Source: Methylomonas montana
GTDB lineage: Bacteria; Pseudomonadota; Gammaproteobacteria; Methylococcales; Methylomonadaceae
Assembly: GCF_030490285.1 (NCBI RefSeq)
Contig: NZ_CP129884.1
Location: 1,550,001-1,614,000 of the forward strand
Reading direction: 5' to 3'
Length of the DNA stretch: 64,000 bases
Shown here: piece after piece, positions 56,003 to 64,000 of the stretch
How the letters are laid out: each line of letters begins with the position of its first letter
Position numbering within the stretch: position 1 is the first letter of the stretch
Notes under the pieces: generated by a model
What the model was told of the DNA's origin: nothing
The model's input: the letters and a program-made list of their open reading frames with translations, nothing else
The model's database searches: none
Program-made: the position numbers and the translations under genes

Positions 56003-56932
56003 ATGACCATCATCCCCAACCTCAGGGATTACCGTTTCTGGCTGCTGGCCGCGGCGCTGCTGTCCTTGTCGGTGGTATTTTTCCGTCCGCAAACCAGCGC
56101 GCAAGTGTCACTGTACCGGCTAGTGTTCATTGTCGACATCACCCGCAGCATGAATACCGAGGATTATCAACTGGATAAGCAGCCTATAGGCCGCTTGCAG
56201 TTTGTGAAACAGGCGTTGCGACAGGCGTTGCTGAAATTGCCTTGCGGTTCGCAAGTGGGCTTGGGCGTGTTCACCGAGCGGCGCTCGACGTTATTGTTCG
56301 AACCAATCGAAGTCTGCTCGGGTTTTGCCGAGATAGACGCGGCGCTTGCGGCGCTGGATTGGCGCATGGCTTGGGCCGCCGACAGCCGCATCGCCAGCGG
56401 CTTGTTGAGCACGCTGGAAATGTTGAGAGACAAAGACCAGACCCTGGTGTTTTTCAGCGACGGCCAGGAAGCGCCGCCTAATCCGCGTTATAAACCCGAC
56501 CTGTCGGCAGTCAAGGATAAAGTTAAGGGCGTCATCGTCGGTGTCGGCGGCGAGCAACTGGCGCCGATCCCCAAGTTCGACGCCAAAGGCCAACGCCAGG
56601 GCTTTTATAAACCCGAAGACGTGCCGCACCGCTCATCGTTTGGTGAATCGGACTTGAACCCCGAGAAAATCCAGGGCTACGACGCCCGTAACGCGCCGTT
56701 CGGCAGCGAGGCGGCAAGCGGCGACGAGCATATGAGCCGGCTGCATGAAAGCTATCTGCGTCAGCTGGCCGCCGAGAGCGGTTTGCGGTACCGGCGATTG
56801 ACCGATGCCGATAGCCTGGATCAAGCCTTGCAGCAAGCCGATTTCGCCAAACCAGGCAAACAGAATGTCGATACCGGTTGGCGCTATGCCGGCTTGGCCT
56901 TGTTGTTACTGGCGGCGGTGTATTTCAGATAA
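56003..56932 (+). CDS. mxaL: MxaL, membrane von Willebrand A protein
   Basis: This 309-residue protein has an N-terminal membrane helix (about residues 10-28), a VWA domain with MIDAS D45, T47, S49 in FIVDITRSMNT, and a C-terminal helix (about 292-307). It resembles BatB-type proteins. It is the last mxa gene here and ends 22 bases from the convergent ABC transporter gene. Other mxa genes such as mxaE or mxaH are not in the window. Confidence 0.9.
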   Translation: MTIIPNLRDYRFWLLAAALLSLSVVFFRPQTSAQVSLYRLVFIVDITRSMNTEDYQLDKQPIGRLQFVKQALRQALLKLPCGSQVGLGVFTERRSTLLFEPIEVCSGFAEIDAALAALDWRMAWAADSRIASGLLSTLEMLRDKDQTLVFFSDGQEAPPNPRYKPDLSAVKDKVKGVIVGVGGEQLAPIPKFDAKGQRQGFYKPEDVPHRSSFGESDLNPEKIQGYDARNAPFGSEAASGDEHMSRLHESYLRQLAAESGLRYRRLTDADSLDQALQQADFAKPGKQNVDTGWRYAGLALLLLAAVYFR

Positions 56933-56953
56933 GCGGCATTGCCGGTTCACGGC

Positions 56954-58756
56954 CTAAATGTCGAACTGTAGGCTAGCCAGTCTGGCGTAAAGCCCGCTTT
57001 GCTTGCGTAAATCGTCCGGCGCGCCGATTTCGACGATATGGCCTTGCTCCAGCACCACGACGCGGTCGACTTTTTGCACCGTCGCCAGCCGATGGGCAAT
57101 GATCAGCGTGGTACGGCCCTGCATCGCCGCATTCAAACCTTGTTGCACTAAAATTTCCGATTCGGCATCCAGCGCGCTGGTGGCTTCGTCGAGCAACAAT
57201 AGTGGCGCGTTTTTCAAAATGGCCCTGGCGATGGCGATGCGTTGGCGTTGTCCGCCGGACAGGCGAGTGCCGCGTTCGCCCAGAAAAGTCCGGTAGCCGT
57301 CCGGCAGGCGCTGGATAAATTCGTCGGCCTGCGCCGAGCGCGCCGCGGCTATCACGGCCGCGTCGCTGGCGCTAGGGCGGCCGTAGCGGATGTTTTCCAG
57401 CGCATCGGCCGAGAAAATCACCGCATCTTGCGACACCACGGCGATATGGCTGCGCAACTCCTGTAACGATAATTGCCGAATATCCAGGCCGTTGAAAAGA
57501 ATGCCGCCCTGCGCGACATCGTAAAACCGCAGCAGCAATTGGAACAGCGTGGTCTTGCCGGCGCCGGACGGGCCAACCAGCGCCACGCTTTCGCCGGCCG
57601 CGACGCTCAGCTCGATGTCGCTCAGTGCGGCGGTTTGCGGACGCGACGGGTAATGGAAGCCGACGTGTTGGAAGCGGATCGCCAATGTTTGCGGATTGGG
57701 CAAGATTTGCGGCGTAGCGGTTTCGGCAATGGCCGGCTCGGCGCGCAGCAGTTCCAGTAAACGGCCGGTGGCGCCGGTGGCGCGCATCACGTCGCCCCAG
57801 ACTTCGGCCATGGTGCTGACGCCGCCGGCTACCAACGTGGCGTAGAGCACGAAGGACGCGAGTTGGCCGCCGGTCATGCTGCCGGCGTGCACTTGTTGGG
57901 CGCCGATCCACAGTACGAAAATAATGCAGCCCATCACCGCTGTGATCACCAGCACCGTCAACGCCGCCCGAAAGCGGCTGCGGCGGATGGCGGTGACGAA
58001 GCTGATCTCCGCGCGCTCGGCAAAGCGCTGGATTTCAGATGCTTCCTGGGTGTAGGCCTGAACCGTGGTCGCGGCATTGAGAATTTCGCCGGCCAGTGCC
58101 GAGGCGTCGGCGATTTTATCCTGCGATTCGCGCGACAGTTTTTTCACTTGGCGACCAATGGCCATTATGGGCAGCGTTAACAAGGCCATTAGGCCCAGGT
58201 TTAGCGAGAACAGATAAAAACTGGTCACCGCCAGCATGACCATGCCGCCGATAAATTGAAACAGGCTGCGCAAGCCCATGGAAATGGAACTGCCGATTAC
58301 GGTCTGGATCAGCGTAGTGTCCCCGGTCAGCCGCGATAACACTTCGCCGGTTTGCAAGGTTTCGAAAAATTGCGGGGATTGGCTCAGTACCCGCGCATAC
58401 ACCGCGCCGCGCAAATCCGCCGTCACCCGTTCGCCCACCCAGCTTACCGTGTAATAGCGGGTCGCCACGGCGACCGCCCACAGGCTGGCCAAGCCAAACA
58501 GCGCGACAAAATGGCCGTTCAAACTCAAGGAACCTAATAAGCCGCCGCCGTTGCCGTTGCTCTGGCCTTGGCCGAAGCCAAAATCGATCAAGTCGCGAAA
58601 CGCCAGCGGCACCAGCAGGATGGTGGCCGAGCCCAGGCAGAGCAGCACGAAAGCCAATGCCATTCTACCCCGATAGGGTTTTAGAAAAGGCCACAGCTCT
58701 TTTAAAGACGCCGTAGGTTGATTCGCGCCGACTTGCTTCGAATTTGAAATAGGCAT
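56954..58756 (-). CDS. MsbA/LmrA-type ABC exporter (half transporter)
   Basis: This 600-residue protein has six transmembrane helices in the first ~330 residues and a C-terminal ATPase domain. Its Walker A is GPSGAGKTT, its signature LSGGQRQR and its Walker B LLLLDEAT. It should work as a homodimer that exports lipids or drugs; a glycine/asparagine insert (QSNGNGGGLLGS) lies between the first two helices. The substrate cannot be told. It is convergent with mxaL and unlinked to other transporter genes. Confidence 0.9.
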   Translation of the reverse strand: MPISNSKQVGANQPTASLKELWPFLKPYRGRMALAFVLLCLGSATILLVPLAFRDLIDFGFGQGQSNGNGGGLLGSLSLNGHFVALFGLASLWAVAVATRYYTVSWVGERVTADLRGAVYARVLSQSPQFFETLQTGEVLSRLTGDTTLIQTVIGSSISMGLRSLFQFIGGMVMLAVTSFYLFSLNLGLMALLTLPIMAIGRQVKKLSRESQDKIADASALAGEILNAATTVQAYTQEASEIQRFAERAEISFVTAIRRSRFRAALTVLVITAVMGCIIFVLWIGAQQVHAGSMTGGQLASFVLYATLVAGGVSTMAEVWGDVMRATGATGRLLELLRAEPAIAETATPQILPNPQTLAIRFQHVGFHYPSRPQTAALSDIELSVAAGESVALVGPSGAGKTTLFQLLLRFYDVAQGGILFNGLDIRQLSLQELRSHIAVVSQDAVIFSADALENIRYGRPSASDAAVIAAARSAQADEFIQRLPDGYRTFLGERGTRLSGGQRQRIAIARAILKNAPLLLLDEATSALDAESEILVQQGLNAAMQGRTTLIIAHRLATVQKVDRVVVLEQGHIVEIGAPDDLRKQSGLYARLASLQFDI

Positions 58757-59080
58757 CCTGAGTGGGTTGTTTGAGAAATTGGACGGGATGCCATTCTAAC
58801 CGAATCCCTACCGGTTAACTTTTCGATGTCACCGTAAATTGCCTTAAATCACCACCGGCTTAACGCCGGTGGGTTTGGCTGATAGGAAATAAGAAAATTG
58901 GCGTGCGGCGTCCACTGAGCAAATTTGTGCACGAGACTCCGGTTTGTCGCTAGATTTTTGCAGACGTTTATAAAAACCTCGGCAGAGGAGGTCGATTTCT
59001 CGCGATTTCGACCTCCAATGTTTTCCCGATTCCTTATGCTTTAAGGTACAAGCCGGTCTACGGACTTAATCGGCGTTTTC
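58757..59080. other. intergenic region with a hairpin
   Basis: About 320 bases upstream of the ABC exporter hold no gene. A perfect stem CCACCGGC/GCCGGTGG (58852-58872) is present and could be a repeat or regulatory stem. Confidence 0.4.
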
Positions 59081-59229
59081 CTTAGAAGCTGTTTAAACAC
59101 GTCGCGAGCTTGTTCATGGCAAGGCGAAAAAACGCGAAAAACCGAAGTGTACATGGAGTACATGAGGATTTTGAGCGATTTTTCAACACAGTCAGGGACA
59201 AGTGCAGCAGTTTTTAAACAGCTTCTTAG
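59081..59229. mobile_element. MITE-like element with ~20-bp inverted ends
   Basis: The ends CTTAGAAGCTGTTTAAACAC (59081-59100) and GTTTTTAAACAGCTTCTTAG (59210-59229) match as inverse complements except at two positions. The 149-bp interior codes for nothing convincing. The right end overlaps the TonB-dependent receptor gene and provides its TAA stop. No transposase is linked. Confidence 0.7.
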
Positions 59230-62144
59230 AGCTTGGTACTCACCATAACCCCCACCCAACGAGGCAGACTTGGGACGTAAGTGTTCCAGTTGGAATTGAA
59301 TCCGTAGTCGGTATCGAAGAGGTTCTTCACAATCACGCTGGCGTCAAACAGTTTGTCCCTTCTACCCACGCCGATCGCAAAATCAGTAATGCCAAAGGCG
59401 TCAACCACGGAATAACGGGATAGCGATGGATCGTTGTTGTAGCTTGTTGTAAAACGATAGTTGACGTTGGTATGGAAATTTAGCTTGTCAAATATTGGCC
59501 GCACATAATCGGCATTTAGGCTAAAGCTAAACTTGGCGGCACCCGGCAAGGTTTTACCGCTCGCATCGTAGTAAGGCGTCGAATTACCCCCGAGTTCCAG
59601 TGGATTAGCGAGAAACTTAAAGTCTACGTAACGAGCGTCGTTATAAGCGCCAGCGAATCGCAACGTGGTGTAGTCGATGCCGGAATAGGTCACGTCAAGT
59701 TCAACGCCTTTTGATTGCACCGCCGGCACGTTGCCGAGACCGCTGGTATAAGCAATTTTGCCGTCATTGTTTAGGATGGTTTGGGCCTTGTCCTCAAAAT
59801 ACATCGGTTGGAGGTAGTTGTCGATGTCGGTTAAATATACGTCGGCCGCGACAAACAGGGATTTATCCAAGAAAGACGACTTGAATCCCACTTCATAGCT
59901 ATTGGTTATTTCCTCCTGGGCTAGTGCCGACTTACCACCGTTGGCTGTGGCGCCGACGATTTGGGAAATCCCGGCTTTTTCGCCATGCTGATAGGTAAAG
60001 TAGACCGTGTGGTCGTCATTGATTTTATAGCTCGGGCTGAAAGTGGCCGTTGGCAATACCTTTTGATAAGCTTCGGCTTCGGTAGCTTGGTACAGACCAC
60101 CGATGCGGGCATTGCGGACGGCCTTGGCGTCGGCGACTTGCTGTTTCTGTGCGTTAGTTAGCGCCGCGTAGTTGGCCGCGTTGAAGTATTTTTGCGCGAC
60201 CGAATCGGCCAGTGCGAGCTGTTCCGCCGAATTGGTCGTCAAGGCACCACTGGCGTTACTGTTAAACCCGCCCAGGGCCACGTTATTTCTTGACGCCGGA
60301 TTCAATTCAGCGCCGAAACCCTGGTCTTCGATCCGGCGTTCCGAGGTGGTATTGCGATTTTCGTTAGTCAGGCGCACGCCGGTGTTGACTGTCAGCGCAT
60401 CGGTAAAGTGTAAATCGAGATTGCCATAGCCGGCTATACTGGTATTGCGAATGTCGTCCTTGGTTTTGGTAAAAAGCCGGTCTATCGAATTCAACATCAG
60501 ATAACGGCCGTTACCATTGGCGTCCAAGCGGTTGTATTGATCGACATTGGCATAGTAAGCCCCCGCATCGGAACCATATCTGGCGGTAGTCCAGCGCTCC
60601 GGTATCTCATTCTTGAATAAATACAGACCTGTCTGGTAGTCGACGAAGCCGCCGGTTTGCGAGCTTAGTTTCAGTTCCTGGCTGAACTGCTGGTATTCGA
60701 CGTGACCGGTCGATGGCGAGCGGTCAATGTCGAAAACCGAGATCGGGCCGCCACCGGAGTCGAAATAAAAGTCTTTGTAGGCTGTAATCGAGGTGAGCGT
60801 GTGATTGAAGGCCTTCCATGACAGATTGAAGGTTCCCCCTTTGGTGCCGTAGTTATTGGTGTTCTGATTCAGCCGGTTGATTTTGTTTCCAAGGAAGTCG
60901 CCGTTGACCGTGTAGTTCTTTTCTTGCGCGAACCAACGGCGGCCAAGCCTACCGGTCGGTTCGAGCGCCTGGTTGACGGCGATGCGATTTCCCGCTGCGT
61001 TAACCGAGTCGTAAAAGTCCGGCGTTGCTCTGAAAAAATTCAGGTAATTGTTGGATGTTTCGTGGCCGACTGGCGTGTATTCCAGACTCACTTTGGCCGT
61101 GACATCTTCGGATGGCGTTAACAGGAACTGGAGCCGACCGTATGTTCGATCAGTGTTGGTGTAACTGAAATTCCTGTCGTTGACATTGACTTCCTGGCCT
61201 TCGGCCTGATCGCGGTAAAACGTCCCGCGCCAGGCGAGCAAACCGTCCAAAATCGGACCGCCAACAGCCGCTTGGGTTCTAATCGTATTGCGTTCACCAA
61301 AAGTCAGGGATGCGGAGGCGTCGGGTGTAAAGCCGGGGGCTCGCGTATTGACAGTAATTTGCCCGATGCTGGAGTTTTTTCCGCCCTGAGTGCCTTGTGG
61401 GCCGCGGGTAACGTCGAAGCTGTCTATGTCGATAAAGTTTACCGTTGCGCCGATGGCGGTGGTGCCATAGCTGACGCCATCCACAGTCATGCCCACACTC
61501 GGATCGAGCTGACCGACACCGGTCGCCCAGCCTACACCACGTATCATCAAGCTACCCGCTTGCGGATTGGTGTAAGTCTGTCGGACGTTGCCAACACGGG
61601 TAATGATGTCGCGAAAATCGACGGTATTTTGCTTTTCCAGTTCTTCGCCAGCGACGATGGAGACGGATTTCGGGGTGTCCTTTAATTTTTCGAGTTTACT
61701 AATCCGCCGCGCTCGCAATACCACTTCGCCAAGTTCTGTCGTCTCTTCGGCATCTTCTTTGGCTACGATTGTTTCAGGGAGGGCAGGGGGATTTGAGTCA
61801 GCGGTCGATGCGCCAACGTCCGCCGCGGGAGAACGTGCTGCGGCTACACCTTGTTTAAGCAACTCATTTTCTTTTTGCAGCAATTCATTTTTTTGCTCGA
61901 TAGCCTGCAAATGTGCTCGTAAACGGGCTAATTCAGAATCTTCCTCATTGGCTAGTTTAGCGCTGGGTGCTTTCGTATTTGCCGCTTTTTTAGACACCGC
62001 TTGTACATCTTTGACACTTACCATAGATGAAATAGCTAGTACGGTGGCAATGCCTAAAGATAGTTGCCGACGCAGGCTGACGACACTCGGCACGTCCTGA
62101 CGCGATCCGCTATTTAAACTAAGATCTGACAATATATACTTCAT
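59226..62144 (-). CDS. TonB-dependent outer-membrane receptor
   Basis: This 972-residue receptor has an N-terminal region with a hydrophobic signal-like stretch (about residues 28-48) and a short coiled coil (about 68-98, RLRAHLQAIEQKNELLQKEN). The plug domain opens after TTELGEVVLRARR, and a beta-barrel follows to the end. The plug has the MIRGVGWATGVGQLD region. It imports a metal-chelate or similar compound; related receptors in methanotrophs handle copper or lanthanide chelators, but nothing here shows which. AAGGAGGA lies about 10 bases before the ATG. The last residue is Leu, not the usual Phe, and the stop lies in a MITE end. Confidence 0.88.
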   Translation of the reverse strand: MKYILSDLSLNSGSRQDVPSVVSLRRQLSLGIATVLAISSMVSVKDVQAVSKKAANTKAPSAKLANEEDSELARLRAHLQAIEQKNELLQKENELLKQGVAAARSPAADVGASTADSNPPALPETIVAKEDAEETTELGEVVLRARRISKLEKLKDTPKSVSIVAGEELEKQNTVDFRDIITRVGNVRQTYTNPQAGSLMIRGVGWATGVGQLDPSVGMTVDGVSYGTTAIGATVNFIDIDSFDVTRGPQGTQGGKNSSIGQITVNTRAPGFTPDASASLTFGERNTIRTQAAVGGPILDGLLAWRGTFYRDQAEGQEVNVNDRNFSYTNTDRTYGRLQFLLTPSEDVTAKVSLEYTPVGHETSNNYLNFFRATPDFYDSVNAAGNRIAVNQALEPTGRLGRRWFAQEKNYTVNGDFLGNKINRLNQNTNNYGTKGGTFNLSWKAFNHTLTSITAYKDFYFDSGGGPISVFDIDRSPSTGHVEYQQFSQELKLSSQTGGFVDYQTGLYLFKNEIPERWTTARYGSDAGAYYANVDQYNRLDANGNGRYLMLNSIDRLFTKTKDDIRNTSIAGYGNLDLHFTDALTVNTGVRLTNENRNTTSERRIEDQGFGAELNPASRNNVALGGFNSNASGALTTNSAEQLALADSVAQKYFNAANYAALTNAQKQQVADAKAVRNARIGGLYQATEAEAYQKVLPTATFSPSYKINDDHTVYFTYQHGEKAGISQIVGATANGGKSALAQEEITNSYEVGFKSSFLDKSLFVAADVYLTDIDNYLQPMYFEDKAQTILNNDGKIAYTSGLGNVPAVQSKGVELDVTYSGIDYTTLRFAGAYNDARYVDFKFLANPLELGGNSTPYYDASGKTLPGAAKFSFSLNADYVRPIFDKLNFHTNVNYRFTTSYNNDPSLSRYSVVDAFGITDFAIGVGRRDKLFDASVIVKNLFDTDYGFNSNWNTYVPSLPRWVGVMVSTKL

Positions 62145-62608
62145 GATTTTCGAATCCTCCTTATTTTAAACGTTCCATCCCTTGTTACTGCGTCATGAAC
62201 ATTAACTTTTAGGGCTAGTTAATGCATGATGATTCAATTTAATATCAACTATTTTTAAATTAATATACAAATTAAAAGTTGGGATATTTCTTTAAAAGCA
62301 AATAGCGTGCCATTTATTTTTTTGGGCTTGTTTTGGGAAATATCCGGCTAAATAATCGTTATCGATAATATTGACAGATAAGGCTGATGAAATATAAACA
62401 ATCGCTGTGGATACTGTGGCCGAAAATAAGCAATTAAAATTAATTTTTGGGTATAAAATAAGTGCATTATGATGTTATGTAGATAACAAAGAGCTTTTCT
62501 GGTCTTTTAAATATGCAAATGAATAATTCTTGGAATTGCTTATATGGATCACAACAGACCAGAAAGATTGGCGGTGACACTTAATCACGGTTTTTCTATA
62601 AACAAATC
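62145..62608. other. A+T-rich intergenic region, no gene
   Basis: This stretch of about 460 bases lies upstream of the TonB-dependent receptor and downstream of the DUF1501 gene. It presumably contains the receptor promoter, but I see no clear boxes or operators. Confidence 0.4.
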
Positions 62609-64000
62609 CTAGGCAATCAGTTCCTTGACCACTTTTCCATATACAACGGTAGGTCGCTCGGAGCGGCCATTATTCAGGAAAATTGTTTTTAAGTGATCCA
62701 AGCCCATCAATTGGAGAATCGTGGCATGCAGATCATAGGTATCGACTGTTTCACCTACGGCTTGCAAGCCCACTTCATCTGTCTGCCCATAAGTGGTTCC
62801 GGCTTTGATGCCGCCTCCGGCAAGCCATTGGGTATAGCCCCAAGGATTATGGTCGCGGCCGTTGCCGCTTTGCCCATACGGGGTGCGGCCGAATTCGGAT
62901 GTCCAGACAATCAACGTAGAATCCAATAGGCCACGCTCTTTCAAGTCGGCAATCAGGCCGGCGATGGGTTTATCGACGGCATTTGCGTGGGCGCGGTGGT
63001 TTTTTTCCAGATCGCGGTGGGCATCCCAATTTAATGGTTCGCCATCAATCATCAACGGACCTGAGATTACCTGAATGAACCGTACACCCCGTTCGGTCAG
63101 GCGGCGTGCTCGCAGCAGGGTGGTGCCGAAGTCTTTACTGGCATTGTCGTCGAGACCGTATAGGGACTTGGTGGCATCTGACTCCTGGCTAATGTCGACG
63201 GCTTCCGGCGCAGTCGCTTGCATGCGCGCCGCTAGTTCATAAGAATTAATGCGAGCTTTGAGTTCGGTGTCTTCTGGATAAGAGGCCGCTCTATACTCAT
63301 TTAGGCGTTTTAACAGGTCTAATTCGCCTCGTTGTTGCTTAGCGGCAATTAATGCCGGGCTCTCCAAATGCAGGATCGGCGATGCCCCAGGTCGGAACGG
63401 CGTACCTTGGTAAACTGCCGGCAGGAAACCGGCGCTCCAATGGGTGGCGGCGCCGCCATTCGGTACTTTTTTGTCGTTGTAAAGCACCGTATAGGCGGGC
63501 AAATCCGGATTGGCTGAACCTAAGGCGTATTGGATCCAGGCGCCAAGTGAAGGCCGGCCGGGATTGACATCGCCGGTATTCAGCTTCTGCACTGAAATAT
63601 TATGGGTGGCGCCAATCGTCGTGCTGCCTTTGATAAAAGCGATTTTGTCGGCGTGTTGGGCCAGATTGGGGAGCAAGTCGGAGAACCACGCACCGCTTTC
63701 GCCGTGTTGCTTCCAGGCACGATTTGAAACAAACAATTTGGCATCGTTGCCTCCTCGTATGCCTTGCTTAATGCCTTTTAGGAACGAGGTCGGTATGGTT
63801 TTTCCCGCTAACTTGATTAGAGTCGGTTTGTAATCGAACAAGTCTAGACTGCTGGGTGCTCCGTCCTGATGCAGCCATATTACCGTTTTTACTTTGGCCG
63901 GGAAGTGCGGTGGTTTGGGACTAAGGGGATCAATCAACTCGGTTGCCAGGGCTGGGACGGCCAGAACGCCACCGCCTGGTAGCAAGGCGCTCAAGCTAAG
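62609..64000 (-). CDS. DUF1501 family protein (partial, 5' end outside window)
   Basis: About 464 codons of a DUF1501 protein are present. The first visible residues (LSLSALLPGGGVLAVPALA) look like the hydrophobic part of a twin-arginine signal, so the RR motif should lie just beyond the right edge. Family motifs include TVIWLHQDGAPSSLDLFD and IVWTSEFGRTPYGQSGNGRD, with the alkaline-phosphatase-like fold. The function of the family is unknown; it is most frequent in planctomycetes and appears in proteobacteria near DUF1800 genes. The partner gene would be upstream, outside the window. Confidence 0.85.
   Translation of the reverse strand, partial: LSLSALLPGGGVLAVPALATELIDPLSPKPPHFPAKVKTVIWLHQDGAPSSLDLFDYKPTLIKLAGKTIPTSFLKGIKQGIRGGNDAKLFVSNRAWKQHGESGAWFSDLLPNLAQHADKIAFIKGSTTIGATHNISVQKLNTGDVNPGRPSLGAWIQYALGSANPDLPAYTVLYNDKKVPNGGAATHWSAGFLPAVYQGTPFRPGASPILHLESPALIAAKQQRGELDLLKRLNEYRAASYPEDTELKARINSYELAARMQATAPEAVDISQESDATKSLYGLDDNASKDFGTTLLRARRLTERGVRFIQVISGPLMIDGEPLNWDAHRDLEKNHRAHANAVDKPIAGLIADLKERGLLDSTLIVWTSEFGRTPYGQSGNGRDHNPWGYTQWLAGGGIKAGTTYGQTDEVGLQAVGETVDTYDLHATILQLMGLDHLKTIFLNNGRSERPTVVYGKVVKELIA

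Overview
The window comes from a gammaproteobacterial (type I) methanotroph, most like Methylomonas or a close relative. The main reason is a near-complete calcium-type methanol dehydrogenase locus, mxaFJGIRSACKL with an extra membrane gene between R and S, a divergent LuxR-type regulator (mxaB-like) and a nearby mxaD-like gene. RND efflux, anaerobic-type B12 synthesis and c-type cytochromes fit this. No methane monooxygenase, rRNA or tRNA gene is visible, so the genus is an inference.

Layout. 1-9000: a DUF2339/DUF3999 membrane pair (minus), a chemoreceptor with a periplasmic haem c motif, an EamA transporter, and nadK-recN (minus). 9000-12300: repeat-rich DNA with an IS5-type transposase remnant beside a complete 1784-bp insertion sequence, whose right end supplies the stop codon of a small His-rich SmbP-like gene. 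12800-17750: a molybdenum hydroxylase (small and large subunits), its XdhC and MocA-like maturation factors, and a VanY-like peptidase lacking its C-terminal third. 17750-19100: gene-poor DNA with a 147-bp tandem repeat and a hairpin-rich repeat. 19100-28700: a twelve-gene minus-strand cobalamin operon behind a cobalamin riboswitch: cbtB, cbtA, cobM, cbiX, cobH/cbiC, cbiD, cobL, cobI, cbiG, a cobE-like piece, cobJ with a fused HutX-like domain, and a ferredoxin. 29000-42400: an exported superoxide-reductase-like protein, two RND efflux loci (the second complete, with a divergent TetR), and between them a small protein gene plus a hemerythrin gene. 42500-57000: the methanol oxidation region, including a nine-haem cytochrome with bacterial Ig-like domains. 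57000-64000: an ABC exporter, a TonB-dependent receptor ending in a MITE-like repeat, and a partial DUF1501 gene.

How the genes work together. MxaF and MxaI form the periplasmic PQQ methanol dehydrogenase and MxaG (cytochrome cL) takes its electrons. MxaJ, MxaD and the MoxR/DUF58/VWA set (R, S, A, C, K, L) are expected to mature the enzyme and insert calcium. The divergent response regulator probably controls this locus. The cobalamin operon imports cobalt (CbtAB), inserts it early (CbiX) and builds the corrin ring, but lacks a recognisable precorrin-6 reductase and all late-pathway genes.

Repeats sit at functionally interesting places: four stem-loops between mxaF and mxaJ, a MITE-like element nested in another repeat between mxaG and mxaI, a small palindromic repeat between mxaK and mxaL, and two genes whose stop codons come from mobile or repeat DNA. 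No obviously new multi-gene system was found. The most unusual items are the CobJ-HutX fusion, the Ig-domain nine-haem cytochrome beside mxaB, the haem-motif chemoreceptor, and the paired 15-bp dyads upstream of the RND operon.
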